DNA of 64,000 bases, from positions 8,176 to 72,175 of the forward strand of contig JAZDJP010000031.1 in the NCBI GenBank assembly GCA_043803805.1. The letters run 5' to 3'. The notes under the pieces were generated by a model, which was not told the origin of the DNA, did no database searches, and worked only from the letters and a program-made list of their open reading frames with translations. Origin of the DNA: JAZDJP01 sp043803805 (lineage in GTDB: Bacteria; Planctomycetota; JAZDJP01). Positions 8,653 through 17,108 of the stretch are shown here, piece after piece. The position numbers and the translations under genes were made by a program. How positions within the stretch are numbered: the first letter of the stretch is position 1; each line of letters opens with the position of its first letter.

Positions 8653-8805
8653 GCTGTGAAACAATAAATGTTCCACCGAGGGATGGTGAGGCGCCCCTCC
8701 GGCAAGGCGCGAGGAGGGCGCGTACCAGAGGGTACGCAACCGACGAGCAACGCCGCCGGAGGGGATGCATCGCCATCCCGAATGGAACAGTTATTGTTGA
8801 ACAGC
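8653..8805. repeat. Large 153-nt imperfect palindrome
   Basis: The segment is an almost full-length inverted repeat centred on CGTACC-AGAG-GGTACG (8721-8736). Its outer arms pair as GCTGT (8653-8657) with ACAGC (8801-8805) and AACAATAAATGTTCCA with TGGAACAGTTATTGTT. The middle holds matched G/C-rich arms around CCCTCCGGC/GCCGGAGGGG. It sits between the EAL gene and the carbamoyltransferase gene and ends 17 bases before the latter's ATG. It could be a small palindromic mobile repeat, a structured leader or a terminator. There is no U-tract to favour a terminator. Confidence 0.75.
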
Positions 8806-8822
8806 GACTAAGGGGGTAAATC

Positions 8823-9812
8823 ATGACCAGAACCGCGAAGACCGCAGCCCGCAAGCCGCCCGTGATCGGCGACCGCATCCGTGGCAAGGGTGTGCCGCAC
8901 ATCGGCGTGCTTTCCGCTGAAGACCTCGGGGAGGTCATGACGCTCGGCGAGTGGTTCCGCGACAACCGCCACGACCCGACCTATGCGACGCTTCTTCAGG
9001 GGCGGGTGCAGGGGCTTCTGTTCGTGTATCCCTCGACGCGGACGCGCCTCGGATTCGAAGCGGCCATGGCCCAGCTTGGCGGCGCCAACGTCTACATGCC
9101 CGTGGAGCAGACCCAGATGGGCCGCGGCGAGAGCATCGCGGACACGGCGCGCGCCATGGACCAGTACCTGGACGTGTTTTCCGGCCGCCTCTGGAAGCAG
9201 GAGGACATGGATGGCTTCGCCGCGAACATGACCCGGCCGGTGCTGAACGCCTGCACCCCGCGCGACCACGCCACTCATGTCATCGGCGAGCTCATGACCA
9301 TGCGCTGGTGCAAGGGGCGGCTCAAGGGGCTCAACCTGGTCTACACGGGGATGGCCCGGGGGATTCTCCATTCCTTCATCCGGTGTTGCCCGAAACTGGG
9401 GATTAACCTGGTCCTGGCGATTCCCGAATCATACGTCCCGACGGTGGACCGGAAGATCTTGGACGAGGGCGGGGCCCTTGCCCAAAAGGCCGGCACGCGC
9501 CTGGAGATCGTCACCGATCTCAGGAAGGCGGTCAAGGATGCCGACTTCATCCAGGCGAGCACGCTGATCCGTTCGATGCTCGCCGGAGAGCAGTCGCCGG
9601 AGGAAAAGGCCGTCGAGATTTCCAAATGGACGGTGACCGACGAGGTGCTCTCCTGCGCCCGGAAGGATGTGATCTACACCCACTCCGGTCCGGCGCACCG
9701 TGGCGTCTGCGTCACCGACGCGGTGATGGACGGTCCGAAGTCGGTCATTCCCCAGGAGGCATTGAACGCGATCTACGCCAAGAAGGCGCTTCTGGCGATG
9801 ATCGTGAGATAG
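8823..9812 (+). CDS. Aspartate/ornithine carbamoyltransferase-family protein, substrate uncertain
   Basis: A 329-residue transcarbamylase homologue. The carbamoyl-phosphate motif STRTR is at 71-75 and the two-domain length is normal. However, the usual HPxQ motif is replaced by ACTPRDHATH, and the HCLP motif of ornithine transcarbamylase appears as HSGPAHRG. This argues against a standard ArgF or PyrB and for one of the less characterised transcarbamylase branches (YgeW-like or others). A good ribosome-binding site (AAGGGGG) precedes the ATG. No arginine or pyrimidine genes are adjacent. A large palindrome lies directly upstream. Confidence 0.78.
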   Translation: MTRTAKTAARKPPVIGDRIRGKGVPHIGVLSAEDLGEVMTLGEWFRDNRHDPTYATLLQGRVQGLLFVYPSTRTRLGFEAAMAQLGGANVYMPVEQTQMGRGESIADTARAMDQYLDVFSGRLWKQEDMDGFAANMTRPVLNACTPRDHATHVIGELMTMRWCKGRLKGLNLVYTGMARGILHSFIRCCPKLGINLVLAIPESYVPTVDRKILDEGGALAQKAGTRLEIVTDLRKAVKDADFIQASTLIRSMLAGEQSPEEKAVEISKWTVTDEVLSCARKDVIYTHSGPAHRGVCVTDAVMDGPKSVIPQEALNAIYAKKALLAMIVR

Positions 9813-9835
9813 GGCAGTTCACGAATTGATAAACC

Positions 9836-9960
9836 CGCTCATCCTGAGCCTGTCGAAGGATGAACCAGGGCGCTGCTCATGGTTCGTGGTTCGACATTTT
9901 TTGATTTTTTAAGGAACGCTCACCATGAACGGATATTCATAAGGGCTCACCATGAGCGGC
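9836..9960. repeat. Composite dispersed repeat
   Basis: Two repeat types lie side by side: CTCATCCTGAGCCTGTCGAAGGATG (9838-9862), an inverted repeat seen in many bacterial genomes, and the GCTCATGGTTCGTGGTTCGAC ... GCTCACCATGAACGG element also found at 1346-1417. The block is flanked by near-reverse-complement ends GCAGTTCACGAATT (9814-9827) and AATCGTGAATTGC (9976-9988). No gene was supported between 9813 and 10077. Confidence 0.65.
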
Positions 9961-10077
9961 AATGAGGATTCAGTTAATCGTGAATTGCTCCAGCGGCGGC
10001 GCGTGATCGGGAGGCCACACCGTCCGGCCATCCCGTCCGTCAACCGGGCGAATTCCACGCGTTCAATCAGGCATGAA

Positions 10078-11280
10078 TTACCGGGGGATGTTCTTTTGTA
10101 AAAGGGTCTGTTTCGTTTCTTCGGGCAGGGAGGACCCGACGATCCAGGCGCGGGCGGCCGCCGGGTCAGTGCGAAGCCATCGTTCGGCGATCGTCGTCCG
10201 GGCCGCGATTCGTGTTGATTCTTCGGAGATTTTGTTGGCCCATTCGAATTGGGCGGGGATTTCGGTGAGGAGGGGGGGCAATACCCAGTCGCCTTCGATC
10301 AACCTGAGAATGGCCGCGTCACGCGCGGGGCAGGCCGGTTTGGCGGCGAGCCAAACGCTCGCTTCCTCGGGGTTGACAATCCACCAGATCATCATGGTTT
10401 CCCCGAGACTGTTGAAGTTGGAATCCATTTTCTCCAGGCGGATCAGATTGAGCAACTCCACGGCCTGACGGTTGTTTTTCTGGAAGAAAAGTTTCCCGGC
10501 GATTTCGAGGACGGAATCGTCGGCAAGATTATCGGGGGAGATTTCCTTAAGGAGTTGGGCTCCCTTCAGGGAATCCGTTGCCGCCCATTTCTCGGCAAGA
10601 GTGGCCAGGACGCTGTCGCGCGAGTCTCCTGGCGGAAGGGACCGGGCCCAGGCGGTGCTGGCGGAAAGATCCGACCGGATCCAGGATTCGGCGACCGTTT
10701 TCAGGGCGATGACGCGGGCGGGGCCCTCGAATAGCCCCTCGGCCCAGGCGCGTGCCCCGGTCGGGTCACTGCCGGTCCAATAATACACGACGTTTTGAAC
10801 ACGCACTTCCGATTCCCCGGAGTCCGTAAGCGACATAGCCCAGTTCGCCGCGCCCGCCGGATCTTTTGCGCACCAAGCTTTCAATAAGTTATTCAGCGCG
10901 TCGCTCCGGGCCTGGCCCGGGGGCATGGCCAGTATTTTCCGGGCGGCCTCCGCCGGGTTTTGCGCGATTTCGGCGAGGAAGGGATTTGGGGGCTCCGGCC
11001 GTTTCCCCGGCATCCGGATTTCCGGGATTCCGGCGGTGTCAGCGCGGGGCGGGGCGCTTTTCTGTAGCAGTTTTTTGAATTCCGCGGTGAATGCAGCTTC
11101 CGTCTGGTCGCGGCCCCGATCTTTCCGGGCCCGCCGGGCCTGGTCCTTCCACTTTTCCACCTCGGCCTGGGTGGTGGCGAGTTCGCGTTCCAGACATTCC
11201 CCCTGCCTCCGGGCGTCCTGGGACTGCCAGGCGAGGAAAATCACGGCCAGAAGTGCGAGGATGGCGGGAACTTCCTTCAT
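10078..11280 (-). CDS. Membrane-anchored helical-repeat protein
   Basis: A 400-residue protein. MKEVPAILALLAVIFLAW is an N-terminal anchor or uncleaved signal, residues about 25-55 form a charged coiled coil, and the remainder is a chain of about 35-residue helical repeats with the pattern W..DP..A..W...L (for example KDPAGAANWAMSL, TDPAAARAWIVG). Such repeats are frequent in verrucomicrobial and related genomes and probably form a solenoid for protein binding in the periplasm. The ATG at 11280 has GGAG 6 bases upstream; a TTG at 11289 is the only other start. Function unknown. Confidence 0.75.
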   Translation of the reverse strand: MKEVPAILALLAVIFLAWQSQDARRQGECLERELATTQAEVEKWKDQARRARKDRGRDQTEAAFTAEFKKLLQKSAPPRADTAGIPEIRMPGKRPEPPNPFLAEIAQNPAEAARKILAMPPGQARSDALNNLLKAWCAKDPAGAANWAMSLTDSGESEVRVQNVVYYWTGSDPTGARAWAEGLFEGPARVIALKTVAESWIRSDLSASTAWARSLPPGDSRDSVLATLAEKWAATDSLKGAQLLKEISPDNLADDSVLEIAGKLFFQKNNRQAVELLNLIRLEKMDSNFNSLGETMMIWWIVNPEEASVWLAAKPACPARDAAILRLIEGDWVLPPLLTEIPAQFEWANKISEESTRIAARTTIAERWLRTDPAAARAWIVGSSLPEETKQTLLQKNIPR

Positions 11281-11295
11281 TCGCTCCAATCCCTT

Positions 11296-11337
11296 CTGAC
11301 TCCAAGACTCCGAGACTCTGAGACTCCCAGACTTCCC
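11296..11337. repeat. GACTC-type short repeat
   Basis: Tandem degenerate copies (CTGACTCCAAGACTCCGAGACTCTGAGACTCCC) of the short unit also found at 8581, 12160, 14069 and 14504. It lies between the repeat-protein gene and sodB. Confidence 0.55.
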
Positions 11338-11350
11338 TATCTTTTGCTTT

Positions 11351-11947
11351 TCACGCTCCTGCGCCGGCAGTCTTCTTGAAGTTTTCTGCCACCTTCGTCC
11401 AGTTCACGAGGTTCCACCACGCCGCCACATAATCCGGACGGCGGTTGCGGTAGTCAATATAATAGGCATGCTCCCAGACGTCGCATGTGAGAAGCGGCGT
11501 CTTCCCCTGCGTCAGCGGGTTGGCCGCGTTCGAGGTGGAGAGGATTTCGAGGGAATTGTCGGCGTTTTTCACCAGCCACGCCCACCCGGATCCGAACGTC
11601 CCGACGGCGGCTTGGGCGAATTGCTTTTTAAAATCATCCACCGAGCCGAATTTCGCCGAAAGGGCTTTCGCGAGATCGGCCGGGAGGGCGCCGGGGTTCG
11701 GGGTGAGCCCTTCCCAATAAAACGTATGGTTCCAGATCTGGGCCGCGTTGTTGAATATGCCGCCGCCGGCCTTCCGGATGATGTCCACGAGGGCGGCCTT
11801 TTCGAACTCGGTTCCCTTGACAAGGTTGTTCAGGTTGTTGACATAGGCCTGGTGGTGCTTGCCGTAGTGGAATTCGATCGTCTCCTGCGAGATGTGGGGT
11901 TGAAGCGCATCGGGCGCGTAGGGCAGCATCGGAAGTTCGAAGGGCAT
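11351..11947 (-). CDS. sodB: Fe-type superoxide dismutase
   Basis: A 198-residue Fe/Mn superoxide dismutase that converts superoxide to oxygen and hydrogen peroxide. Metal ligands are H27, H74 (AQIWNHTFYW), D156 and H160 (DVWEHAYYIDY). Glutamine 70 in NNAAQ and the WNHTFYW signature favour iron over manganese. The frame is open further upstream through repeat sequence, but the ATG at 11947 gives the family N-terminus (FELPMLPY) and has GGGGAG upstream. Its presence beside KorAB metabolism suggests an anaerobe or microaerophile with oxygen defence. Confidence 0.93.
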   Translation of the reverse strand: MPFELPMLPYAPDALQPHISQETIEFHYGKHHQAYVNNLNNLVKGTEFEKAALVDIIRKAGGGIFNNAAQIWNHTFYWEGLTPNPGALPADLAKALSAKFGSVDDFKKQFAQAAVGTFGSGWAWLVKNADNSLEILSTSNAANPLTQGKTPLLTCDVWEHAYYIDYRNRRPDYVAAWWNLVNWTKVAENFKKTAGAGA

Positions 11948-12049
11948 GGCGTTCTCCCCGGAAAGAAGTTGGCGGTTTATTTCCTGTAGCATAGACCACC
12001 CCGGGATGAAGTCAAGACGCGGGGATGATTCATGCAATAATCGCGAATG

Positions 12050-12262
12050 GGATGAAATTCCGAATTTCGAATGCCGAGTTCCGAATCCCGAATGGAACTT
12101 GAGTTTCCAGTTTCCAGTTTCCGGTTTCCTGCGGGTCGTGGTCTGGCGGTTTCCGACTTCCAGACTCGAGACTCGCTGACTCGCCGACTCGCCGACTCGC
12201 CGACTTCCTTGGCGGTTCCCGGTTGCCGAATCCCGAGTCCCGAACCCCGAGTTCAATCGTCT
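12050..12262. repeat. Repeat-filled spacer between sodB and thiC
   Basis: About 330 bases without a gene. It holds degenerate tandem runs such as TTCCAGTTTCCAGTTTCCGG, GACTCGCCGACTCGCCGACTC and CCGAATCCCGAGTCCCGAAC. No TPP-riboswitch core (CUGAGA with the matching second half) was found ahead of thiC. Confidence 0.55.
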
Positions 12263-12279
12263 TTACGCGGCCACCCGGA

Positions 12280-14064
12280 ATGGATAAGATGAATCCCATG
12301 AAGAAAATCTTCAAGGGCAAGGGGCGAAAGACCGGTCGCGTTCCTCCCTGTCTTCCCGGAAAAATCAAATTCGATCCGTTTCCCAACTCGCGTAAAATTT
12401 ATATCTCCGGGGAAGTCCACCGGGACATCCGGGTTCCCATGCGGGAAATCCGCCTGGGCGGGGGAGGGCGGCCCGTCGTCGTCTACGACACCACCGGTCC
12501 CTACACCGACCCCCGCGTCGCGGTGGACGCCCGGAAGGGACTTCCGCCGCTTCGATTGAAATGGGTGCTCGCCCGCGCCGACGTCGGGCCGCTTCCCGTG
12601 TTCTCCTCGGAATTCGCCCGCCGGCGTCTGGCCGACCCGGCCGCGGCGGCGGTCCGTTTCCCGTCCCCGGCGCCGGTGCTCCGGGCCCGGTCCGGCCGCG
12701 CCGTCACCCAGATGCGCTACGCCCGGAAGGGGGTCATCACCCCGGAGATGGAATTCGTCGCCATCCGCGAGAACGCCCGGCGGGAGGCCCTCCGGGATGT
12801 CCAGCACCGCGGCGATCCCCGCGGGGCGGCGATCCCCCGGGTCATCACGCCCGACTTCGTCCGGCGCGAAATCGCCCGCGGCCGGGCCATCATCCCGGCC
12901 AACATCAATCATCCCGAGGCGGAACCGGTCATCATCGGGCGGAATTTCCTCGTGAAAATCAACGCCAACATCGGGAATTCCTCGCTGGTTTCCGCGGTGG
13001 GGGAGGAAATCCACAAAATGATCTGGGCCATCCGGTGGGGGGCGGACACCGTGATGGATCTTTCCACCGGCTCGAACATCCACGAGATCCGGGAATGGAT
13101 TCTCCGGAACTGCCCCGTCCCTGTCGGCACCGTGCCCATCTACCAGGCTCTCGACAAGGTGGACGGCGTGCCGGAGGACCTCACCTGGGAGATTTTCCGC
13201 GATACTTTAATAGAGCAGGCCGAACAGGGCGTGGACTATGTCACCATCCACGCCGGGGTGCGCCTGGCCCACGTCCCGCACGCGGCGAAGCGGCTCACCG
13301 GCATCGTCTCCCGGGGCGGGGCGTCTCTCGCCCGCTGGTGCCGGGCCCACCGGAAGGAAAATTTTCTCCTGATCCACTTTGACGAAATCTGCGAAATCCT
13401 CCGCGCTTACGACGTCGCGGTGAGTCTGGGCGATGGGATGCGGCCCGGGTGCCTGGCTGACGCCAACGACCCGGCCCAGTTCGGGGAACTCGAGACGCTC
13501 GGCAAACTGACCCGGATCGCCTGGAAACGCGACGTCCAGGTCATGATCGAGGGGCCCGGCCACGTCCCGCTGCATCTCATCGAGGAAAATATGCGCCGGG
13601 AACTTGATGCCTGCCACGAGGCGCCGTTTTATACCCTGGGGCCTCTCGTCACGGACATCGCGCCGGGGTATGATCACATCACCAGCGCCATCGGCGCCGC
13701 TATTATTGGGTGGCGGGGCGCGGCCATGCTCTGCTACGTCACGCCGAAGGAGCATCTCGGACTGCCGAACCGCCAGGACGTCCGCGAGGGGGTGGTGGCC
13801 TATCGCATTGCCGCCCACGCGGCGGATCTCGCCAAGGGGCACCCGGGCGCCCAGGCCCGCGACAACGCCATGGCCCGTGCGCGGTTCGGTTTCCGGTGGG
13901 AGGATCAGTTCGCCCTCGCCCTCGATCCCGAACGCGCCCGCGCCTTCCACGACGAGACCCTGCCCGCCAGGGGCGCCAAGACCGCGCGTTTTTGCTCGAT
14001 GTGCGGCCCCCGCTTCTGCGCCATGCGTCTCAGCGGGGCGCTTTGCGGGAAGTCCAAAAGATAA
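12280..14064 (+). CDS. thiC: Phosphomethylpyrimidine synthase ThiC
   Basis: A 594-residue radical-SAM enzyme that rearranges 5-aminoimidazole ribotide to HMP phosphate in thiamine synthesis. The C-terminal cluster motif CSMCGPRFC gives C572, C575 and C580 (CX2CX4C), which bind the 4Fe-4S cluster. The family core is complete (MRYARKGVITPEMEFVAIREN, RSRATIPANINHPE-like segment, ARFGFRWEDQF). The ATG at 12280 (MDKMNPMKK) was chosen because the upstream open frame is repeat DNA; ATG 12298 is also possible. There are no other thi genes nearby and no obvious TPP riboswitch upstream. Confidence 0.95.
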   Translation: MDKMNPMKKIFKGKGRKTGRVPPCLPGKIKFDPFPNSRKIYISGEVHRDIRVPMREIRLGGGGRPVVVYDTTGPYTDPRVAVDARKGLPPLRLKWVLARADVGPLPVFSSEFARRRLADPAAAAVRFPSPAPVLRARSGRAVTQMRYARKGVITPEMEFVAIRENARREALRDVQHRGDPRGAAIPRVITPDFVRREIARGRAIIPANINHPEAEPVIIGRNFLVKINANIGNSSLVSAVGEEIHKMIWAIRWGADTVMDLSTGSNIHEIREWILRNCPVPVGTVPIYQALDKVDGVPEDLTWEIFRDTLIEQAEQGVDYVTIHAGVRLAHVPHAAKRLTGIVSRGGASLARWCRAHRKENFLLIHFDEICEILRAYDVAVSLGDGMRPGCLADANDPAQFGELETLGKLTRIAWKRDVQVMIEGPGHVPLHLIEENMRRELDACHEAPFYTLGPLVTDIAPGYDHITSAIGAAIIGWRGAAMLCYVTPKEHLGLPNRQDVREGVVAYRIAAHAADLAKGHPGAQARDNAMARARFGFRWEDQFALALDPERARAFHDETLPARGAKTARFCSMCGPRFCAMRLSGALCGKSKR

Positions 14065-14068
14065 AGGG

Positions 14069-14103
14069 AAGTCAGCGAGTCGGCGAGTCTGAGAGTCTGA
14101 AGA
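14069..14103. repeat. GAGTC-type short repeat after thiC
   Basis: AGTCAGCGAGTCGGCGAGTCTGAGAGTCTGAAG belongs to the same dispersed short-unit family as 8581-8611. Confidence 0.5.
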
Positions 14104-14124
14104 CGGGGCGTCGGAGGACGAACA

Positions 14125-14481
14125 ATGAACCATGTTGTGAGCCCGAAACGTGTTTGGCTTGTGAACCTTTTGTGGCCTTGGGTAATACTGGCCGCCGGAT
14201 GCGCTTCAGTTCCCGGACGGGGTGAAACTACACATGCGACGTGTGTTCGGGATATTGTTCTTACACGGGAACATCCGGAGGACAAGTCTTGTGGAGCCAG
14301 ACTTATTTCCATTGAAGAGGATGGTGCCACGACAATCCAGGTGATAAAGTCGGGCGAACTGATCCGGGCGAAGTCGGGCGGCTTTTTTATTTCGGATGCG
14401 TTCGGAAAAGAAGGATTGGAGTTGGTATCGGCGTCGCGAAAGGACGGAATTGCCCGATTTCGCCAGCGATGGGCCAAGTGA
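14125..14481 (+). CDS. Small putative lipoprotein
   Basis: A 118-residue protein with an N-terminal hydrophobic segment (WLVNLLWPWVILAAGC) ending in a good lipobox LAAGC, so it is probably lipidated and membrane-anchored. The mature part, about 90 residues, has no recognised domain and includes two further cysteines that could form a disulfide. Codon and base use are more A/T-rich than its neighbours. It lies between two blocks of short GACTC/GAGTC repeats. Confidence 0.6.
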   Translation: MNHVVSPKRVWLVNLLWPWVILAAGCASVPGRGETTHATCVRDIVLTREHPEDKSCGARLISIEEDGATTIQVIKSGELIRAKSGGFFISDAFGKEGLELVSASRKDGIARFRQRWAK

Positions 14482-14503
14482 CGAGATTGGGAGGGGGGAT
14501 CGG

Positions 14504-14600
14504 TAACTCCCAGACTCCTGAACTCTCGAACTCCCGAACTCTCCAACTCCTGAACTCTCAGACTCTCGAGCTCCTGAACTCGTGAACTCTTGAACTTCCG
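14504..14600. repeat. Long run of GAACTC/GACTC short repeats
   Basis: About ten degenerate copies of a 9-10 base unit (ACTCCCAGACTCCTGAACTC and similar) fill the gap between the lipoprotein gene and the convergent M55 peptidase gene. Confidence 0.65.
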
Positions 14601-15386
14601 TTAAAAAAAACAATTCGCGACCGCCTTCGCCGTCCGCCTCACCGTGAAGGCGTCCACACGCTCCCAGCCGCAGTCCGCGCGGACGCTCGACTGGGCGGAT
14701 TCGATGCGTTTGTAACGGATCTCGTGGACGACCGGCCCCGGGATGCGATAGGGTTTCAGGGTCTTCGCCTTCGCCGCGGCGGCCTTCGCCCCGGCGCGGA
14801 TCGTTTTCAGAATCCGCAGGGGATGTTCGCTCAGGGCCGCGTTGAAGCCGAGTCCGATCTTGGTTTGGACCGTTTCGATTCCCGGGAAAAACCGCCGGGC
14901 CTCGGCGACGCCCTTGTCGTCGCTCGAAACGAACACGACGGGAACGCCGATGTCCCCGGCGATGGCCCCTTCGATGGCCATCTCGCCGACCTCGATGCCG
15001 TTGAGTTTTTGATACTGGTAGGCGACGGAACTCATGGTGTGGCAGAGCACGCCGTCCGGCGTGCCCTCCATGGCGTGGTGGCCGATGAGGGCGATCCCCG
15101 CGAACGTGCCGTCGAGGCCCGGCAGGCGGCGTTCGAACCCCACGCCCAGGACGATTTTGCATCGTTCGTCGAGAAGGTCGTAGTCCAGGTTGAGGCTCCT
15201 GCCGTGGCAGTCCCAGACGATGACCTCCGTCGCTCCGGCGTCGAAGAATCCCTGGGCGGCGGCATTCGCCTCCCGGGTGGCCTGGAGGCTGGCATAGGCG
15301 TTCTGCCGGCCCTCCCCCAGCATCTTCCCCGGCTCGCTCACGACGCAGGCGACGCCCTCGCAGTCCACGCAGACGATGAATTTCAT
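14601..15386 (-). CDS. dppA: M55-family D-aminopeptidase
   Basis: A 261-residue DppA-like zinc peptidase that releases D-amino acids from the N-terminus of short peptides, for example from cell-wall turnover. Metal-binding residues of the family are visible: DCE at residues 8-10, DCH near 59-61, GHHAM at 102-106 and a downstream glutamate in EMAIEGAIAG. AAGGAGG lies 7 bases before the ATG at 15386. An N-acyl-D-amino-acid deacylase-like gene occurs about 3.5 kb away, which fits a general capacity for D-amino-acid compounds. Confidence 0.9.
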   Translation of the reverse strand: MKFIVCVDCEGVACVVSEPGKMLGEGRQNAYASLQATREANAAAQGFFDAGATEVIVWDCHGRSLNLDYDLLDERCKIVLGVGFERRLPGLDGTFAGIALIGHHAMEGTPDGVLCHTMSSVAYQYQKLNGIEVGEMAIEGAIAGDIGVPVVFVSSDDKGVAEARRFFPGIETVQTKIGLGFNAALSEHPLRILKTIRAGAKAAAAKAKTLKPYRIPGPVVHEIRYKRIESAQSSVRADCGWERVDAFTVRRTAKAVANCFF

Positions 15387-15474
15387 GGGATCCTCCTTTT
15401 CAACGGGCGATTATTCGCGGTTTCGCGAGGCCGTTTTTACCACATCGGCCGGCAACGGCAAGGGCAAACCATTC

Positions 15475-15502
15475 TTGACATGGCATCGTCCCCGGGGACA
15501 AT
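15475..15502 (+). promoter_or_regulatory. Promoter of the def-trxB operon, possibly leaderless
   Basis: TTGACA (15475-15480), 16 bases, then GACAAT (15497-15502). The def ATG lies at 15509, only 7 bases beyond the -10 box, so transcription would begin at or next to the start codon and the mRNA would have little or no leader. Confidence 0.55.
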
Positions 15503-15508
15503 GAATTC

Positions 15509-16066
15509 ATGGCCCGGTTACTTCCGATCGCGAAAATGGGGGAGCCGATTCTCCGTCAGGTGGCCGAGCCCTTCCGCCCGGAGGAGATCGGCACGCCGGC
15601 CTTCAAGGCCCTTGTCGAGGGCATGGTGGCCGCCATGCGGAAGGCCCCGGGGGTGGGTCTCGCCGCGCCGCAGGTGTTCGTGTCGAAACGCCTGGTGGTC
15701 ATCGAGCACGTCCCGTCGGACGAAGACGCCCGCGACGCCATCCTTCTGGCGGTTTTCGTGAATCCGAAAATCGTCTGGTCCTCTCCGGAAACGGTCACGA
15801 CGTTTGAGGGATGTCTTTCCGTGGACAATCTGCGGGGGCCGGTGGAGCGTTCGAAGGCCGTCCGCGTGTCCTACCTGGATCGCGAGGGGAACCCGGGCGA
15901 AATCGAGGCGAAGGGACTCAAGGCCGTCGTCATCCAGCACGAATTCGATCACCTGGACGGGGTGCTGTTCGTGGATCGTGTGAAGGACACGAAATTGCTC
16001 TGCCACGAGGAGCAGTACGAAAAATACCACGCCGGGGGGAAGGGCGTGGGAGGCGGGGGGGAATAG
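15509..16066 (+). CDS. def: Peptide deformylase
   Basis: A 185-residue metalloenzyme that removes the formyl group from the initiator methionine of new proteins. All three signatures are present: GVGLAAPQ (48-55), EGCLSV (100-105, metal ligand C102) and QHEFDHLDG (143-151, ligands H144 and H148, catalytic E145). A glycine-rich tail ends the protein. It is followed 3 bases later by trxB, so the two form an operon. The preceding bases hold a TTGACA promoter rather than a ribosome-binding site. Confidence 0.95.
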   Translation: MARLLPIAKMGEPILRQVAEPFRPEEIGTPAFKALVEGMVAAMRKAPGVGLAAPQVFVSKRLVVIEHVPSDEDARDAILLAVFVNPKIVWSSPETVTTFEGCLSVDNLRGPVERSKAVRVSYLDREGNPGEIEAKGLKAVVIQHEFDHLDGVLFVDRVKDTKLLCHEEQYEKYHAGGKGVGGGGE

Positions 16067-16069
16067 GCC

Positions 16070-17023
16070 ATGGCGGAGAATGTTGTTATTCTGGGGTCCG
16101 GGCCGGCGGGACTCACCGCGGCGCTGTATCTGGCGCGGGCGGGGCTGGCGCCGCTCGTCGTTGAGGGCCGCCAGTCGGGCGGTCAACTCACCACCACCAC
16201 CGAGGTCGAGAATTTCCCCGGATTTCCCAAGGGGGTGAATGGGACCGACCTCGTCATGGCCATGCGGGAGCAGGCGGAACGTTTCGGGGCGCGCGTCACG
16301 GCGGGGGAGGCGGTGACGGCGGATCTGGCGGGAACGCCGTTTCGACTCGCGATCCGGGATCTGTCGGACAACGAATCGAATGTGGAATGCCGCGCCCTCA
16401 TCATCGCCACGGGCGCCCGGGCGAAGTATCTCGGGATTCCCTCGGAGCAGGCCCTTCTCAACAAGGGGGTGTCCGGTTGCGCCACGTGCGACGGGGCGCT
16501 TCCCGTATTCCGCAACAAACCGATCGTGGTCGTGGGCGGGGGGGATTCCGCGCTCGAGGAGGCGCTTTTTCTCACGCGGTTCGCGTCGAAAGTCACCCTC
16601 GTCCACCGGCGGGACGCCCTGCGGGCCTCGAAAATCATGCAGGATCGCGCCAGGGCCAATCCCAGGATGGCCTTCGCCTGGGATTCCATCGTGGAGGAGA
16701 TTCTCGATGTCGCGGCGGGAAAGGTGACCGGGATGCGGTTGAAAAACGTCAGGACCGGCGTCTCGTCCGTTCTGGAATGCGCGGGGGTTTTTCTCGGCAT
16801 CGGCCACGAGCCCAACACGGCGGTGTTCCGGGGACAACTCGAACTCGACGAGAAGGGGTACATCGTCACGAGCGGCCGCGCGAGCCGGGCGAGCGTGGAA
16901 GGCGTCTTCGCCTGCGGGGACGTCCAGGATCACGTCTATCGCCAGGCCGTCACCGCCGCCGGCACCGGGTGCATGGCGGCGCTCGACGCCGAGCGGTTCC
17001 TCGCGGAAGGGGAGCCGGTTTAA
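16070..17023 (+). CDS. trxB: Thioredoxin reductase
   Basis: A 317-residue FAD/NADPH flavoprotein that reduces thioredoxin. GSGPAGLTAALY near the N-terminus binds FAD, CATC at 137-140 is the redox-active cysteine pair, GGGDSALEEA is the NADPH-binding turn, and FACGDVQD is the conserved C-terminal FAD segment. Its length is standard. Start ATG at 16070, 3 bases after the def stop, with GGGGGGGAAT-like purines upstream. Confidence 0.95.
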   Translation: MAENVVILGSGPAGLTAALYLARAGLAPLVVEGRQSGGQLTTTTEVENFPGFPKGVNGTDLVMAMREQAERFGARVTAGEAVTADLAGTPFRLAIRDLSDNESNVECRALIIATGARAKYLGIPSEQALLNKGVSGCATCDGALPVFRNKPIVVVGGGDSALEEALFLTRFASKVTLVHRRDALRASKIMQDRARANPRMAFAWDSIVEEILDVAAGKVTGMRLKNVRTGVSSVLECAGVFLGIGHEPNTAVFRGQLELDEKGYIVTSGRASRASVEGVFACGDVQDHVYRQAVTAAGTGCMAALDAERFLAEGEPV

Positions 17024-17056
17024 AAATTTAGGTGCAATTGCCCTGGTGCGAATATG

Positions 17057-17084
17057 TTGACACCGATGTTCGCTCGGCTAAAAT
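17057..17084 (+). promoter_or_regulatory. Sigma70-type promoter before the 17.1-kb gene
   Basis: TTGACA (17057-17062), a 16-base spacer and TAAAAT (17079-17084). The next start codon is at 17109 with GGGAGAAGG between, so this probably drives the hypothetical gene and the amidohydrolase that follow. Confidence 0.65.
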
Positions 17085-17108
17085 TTTCCCTCACTCGGGA
17101 GAAGGCGC

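Noticed and set aside
9951..10100. A short frame starting MSGNEDSVNRELLQRR
   Set aside because: Its start lies inside a dispersed repeat and its end overlaps the convergent repeat-protein gene. No ribosome-binding site and no family.
12000..12279. TPP riboswitch upstream of thiC
   Set aside because: I looked for the conserved CUGAGA and its partner segment and saw only simple repeats.
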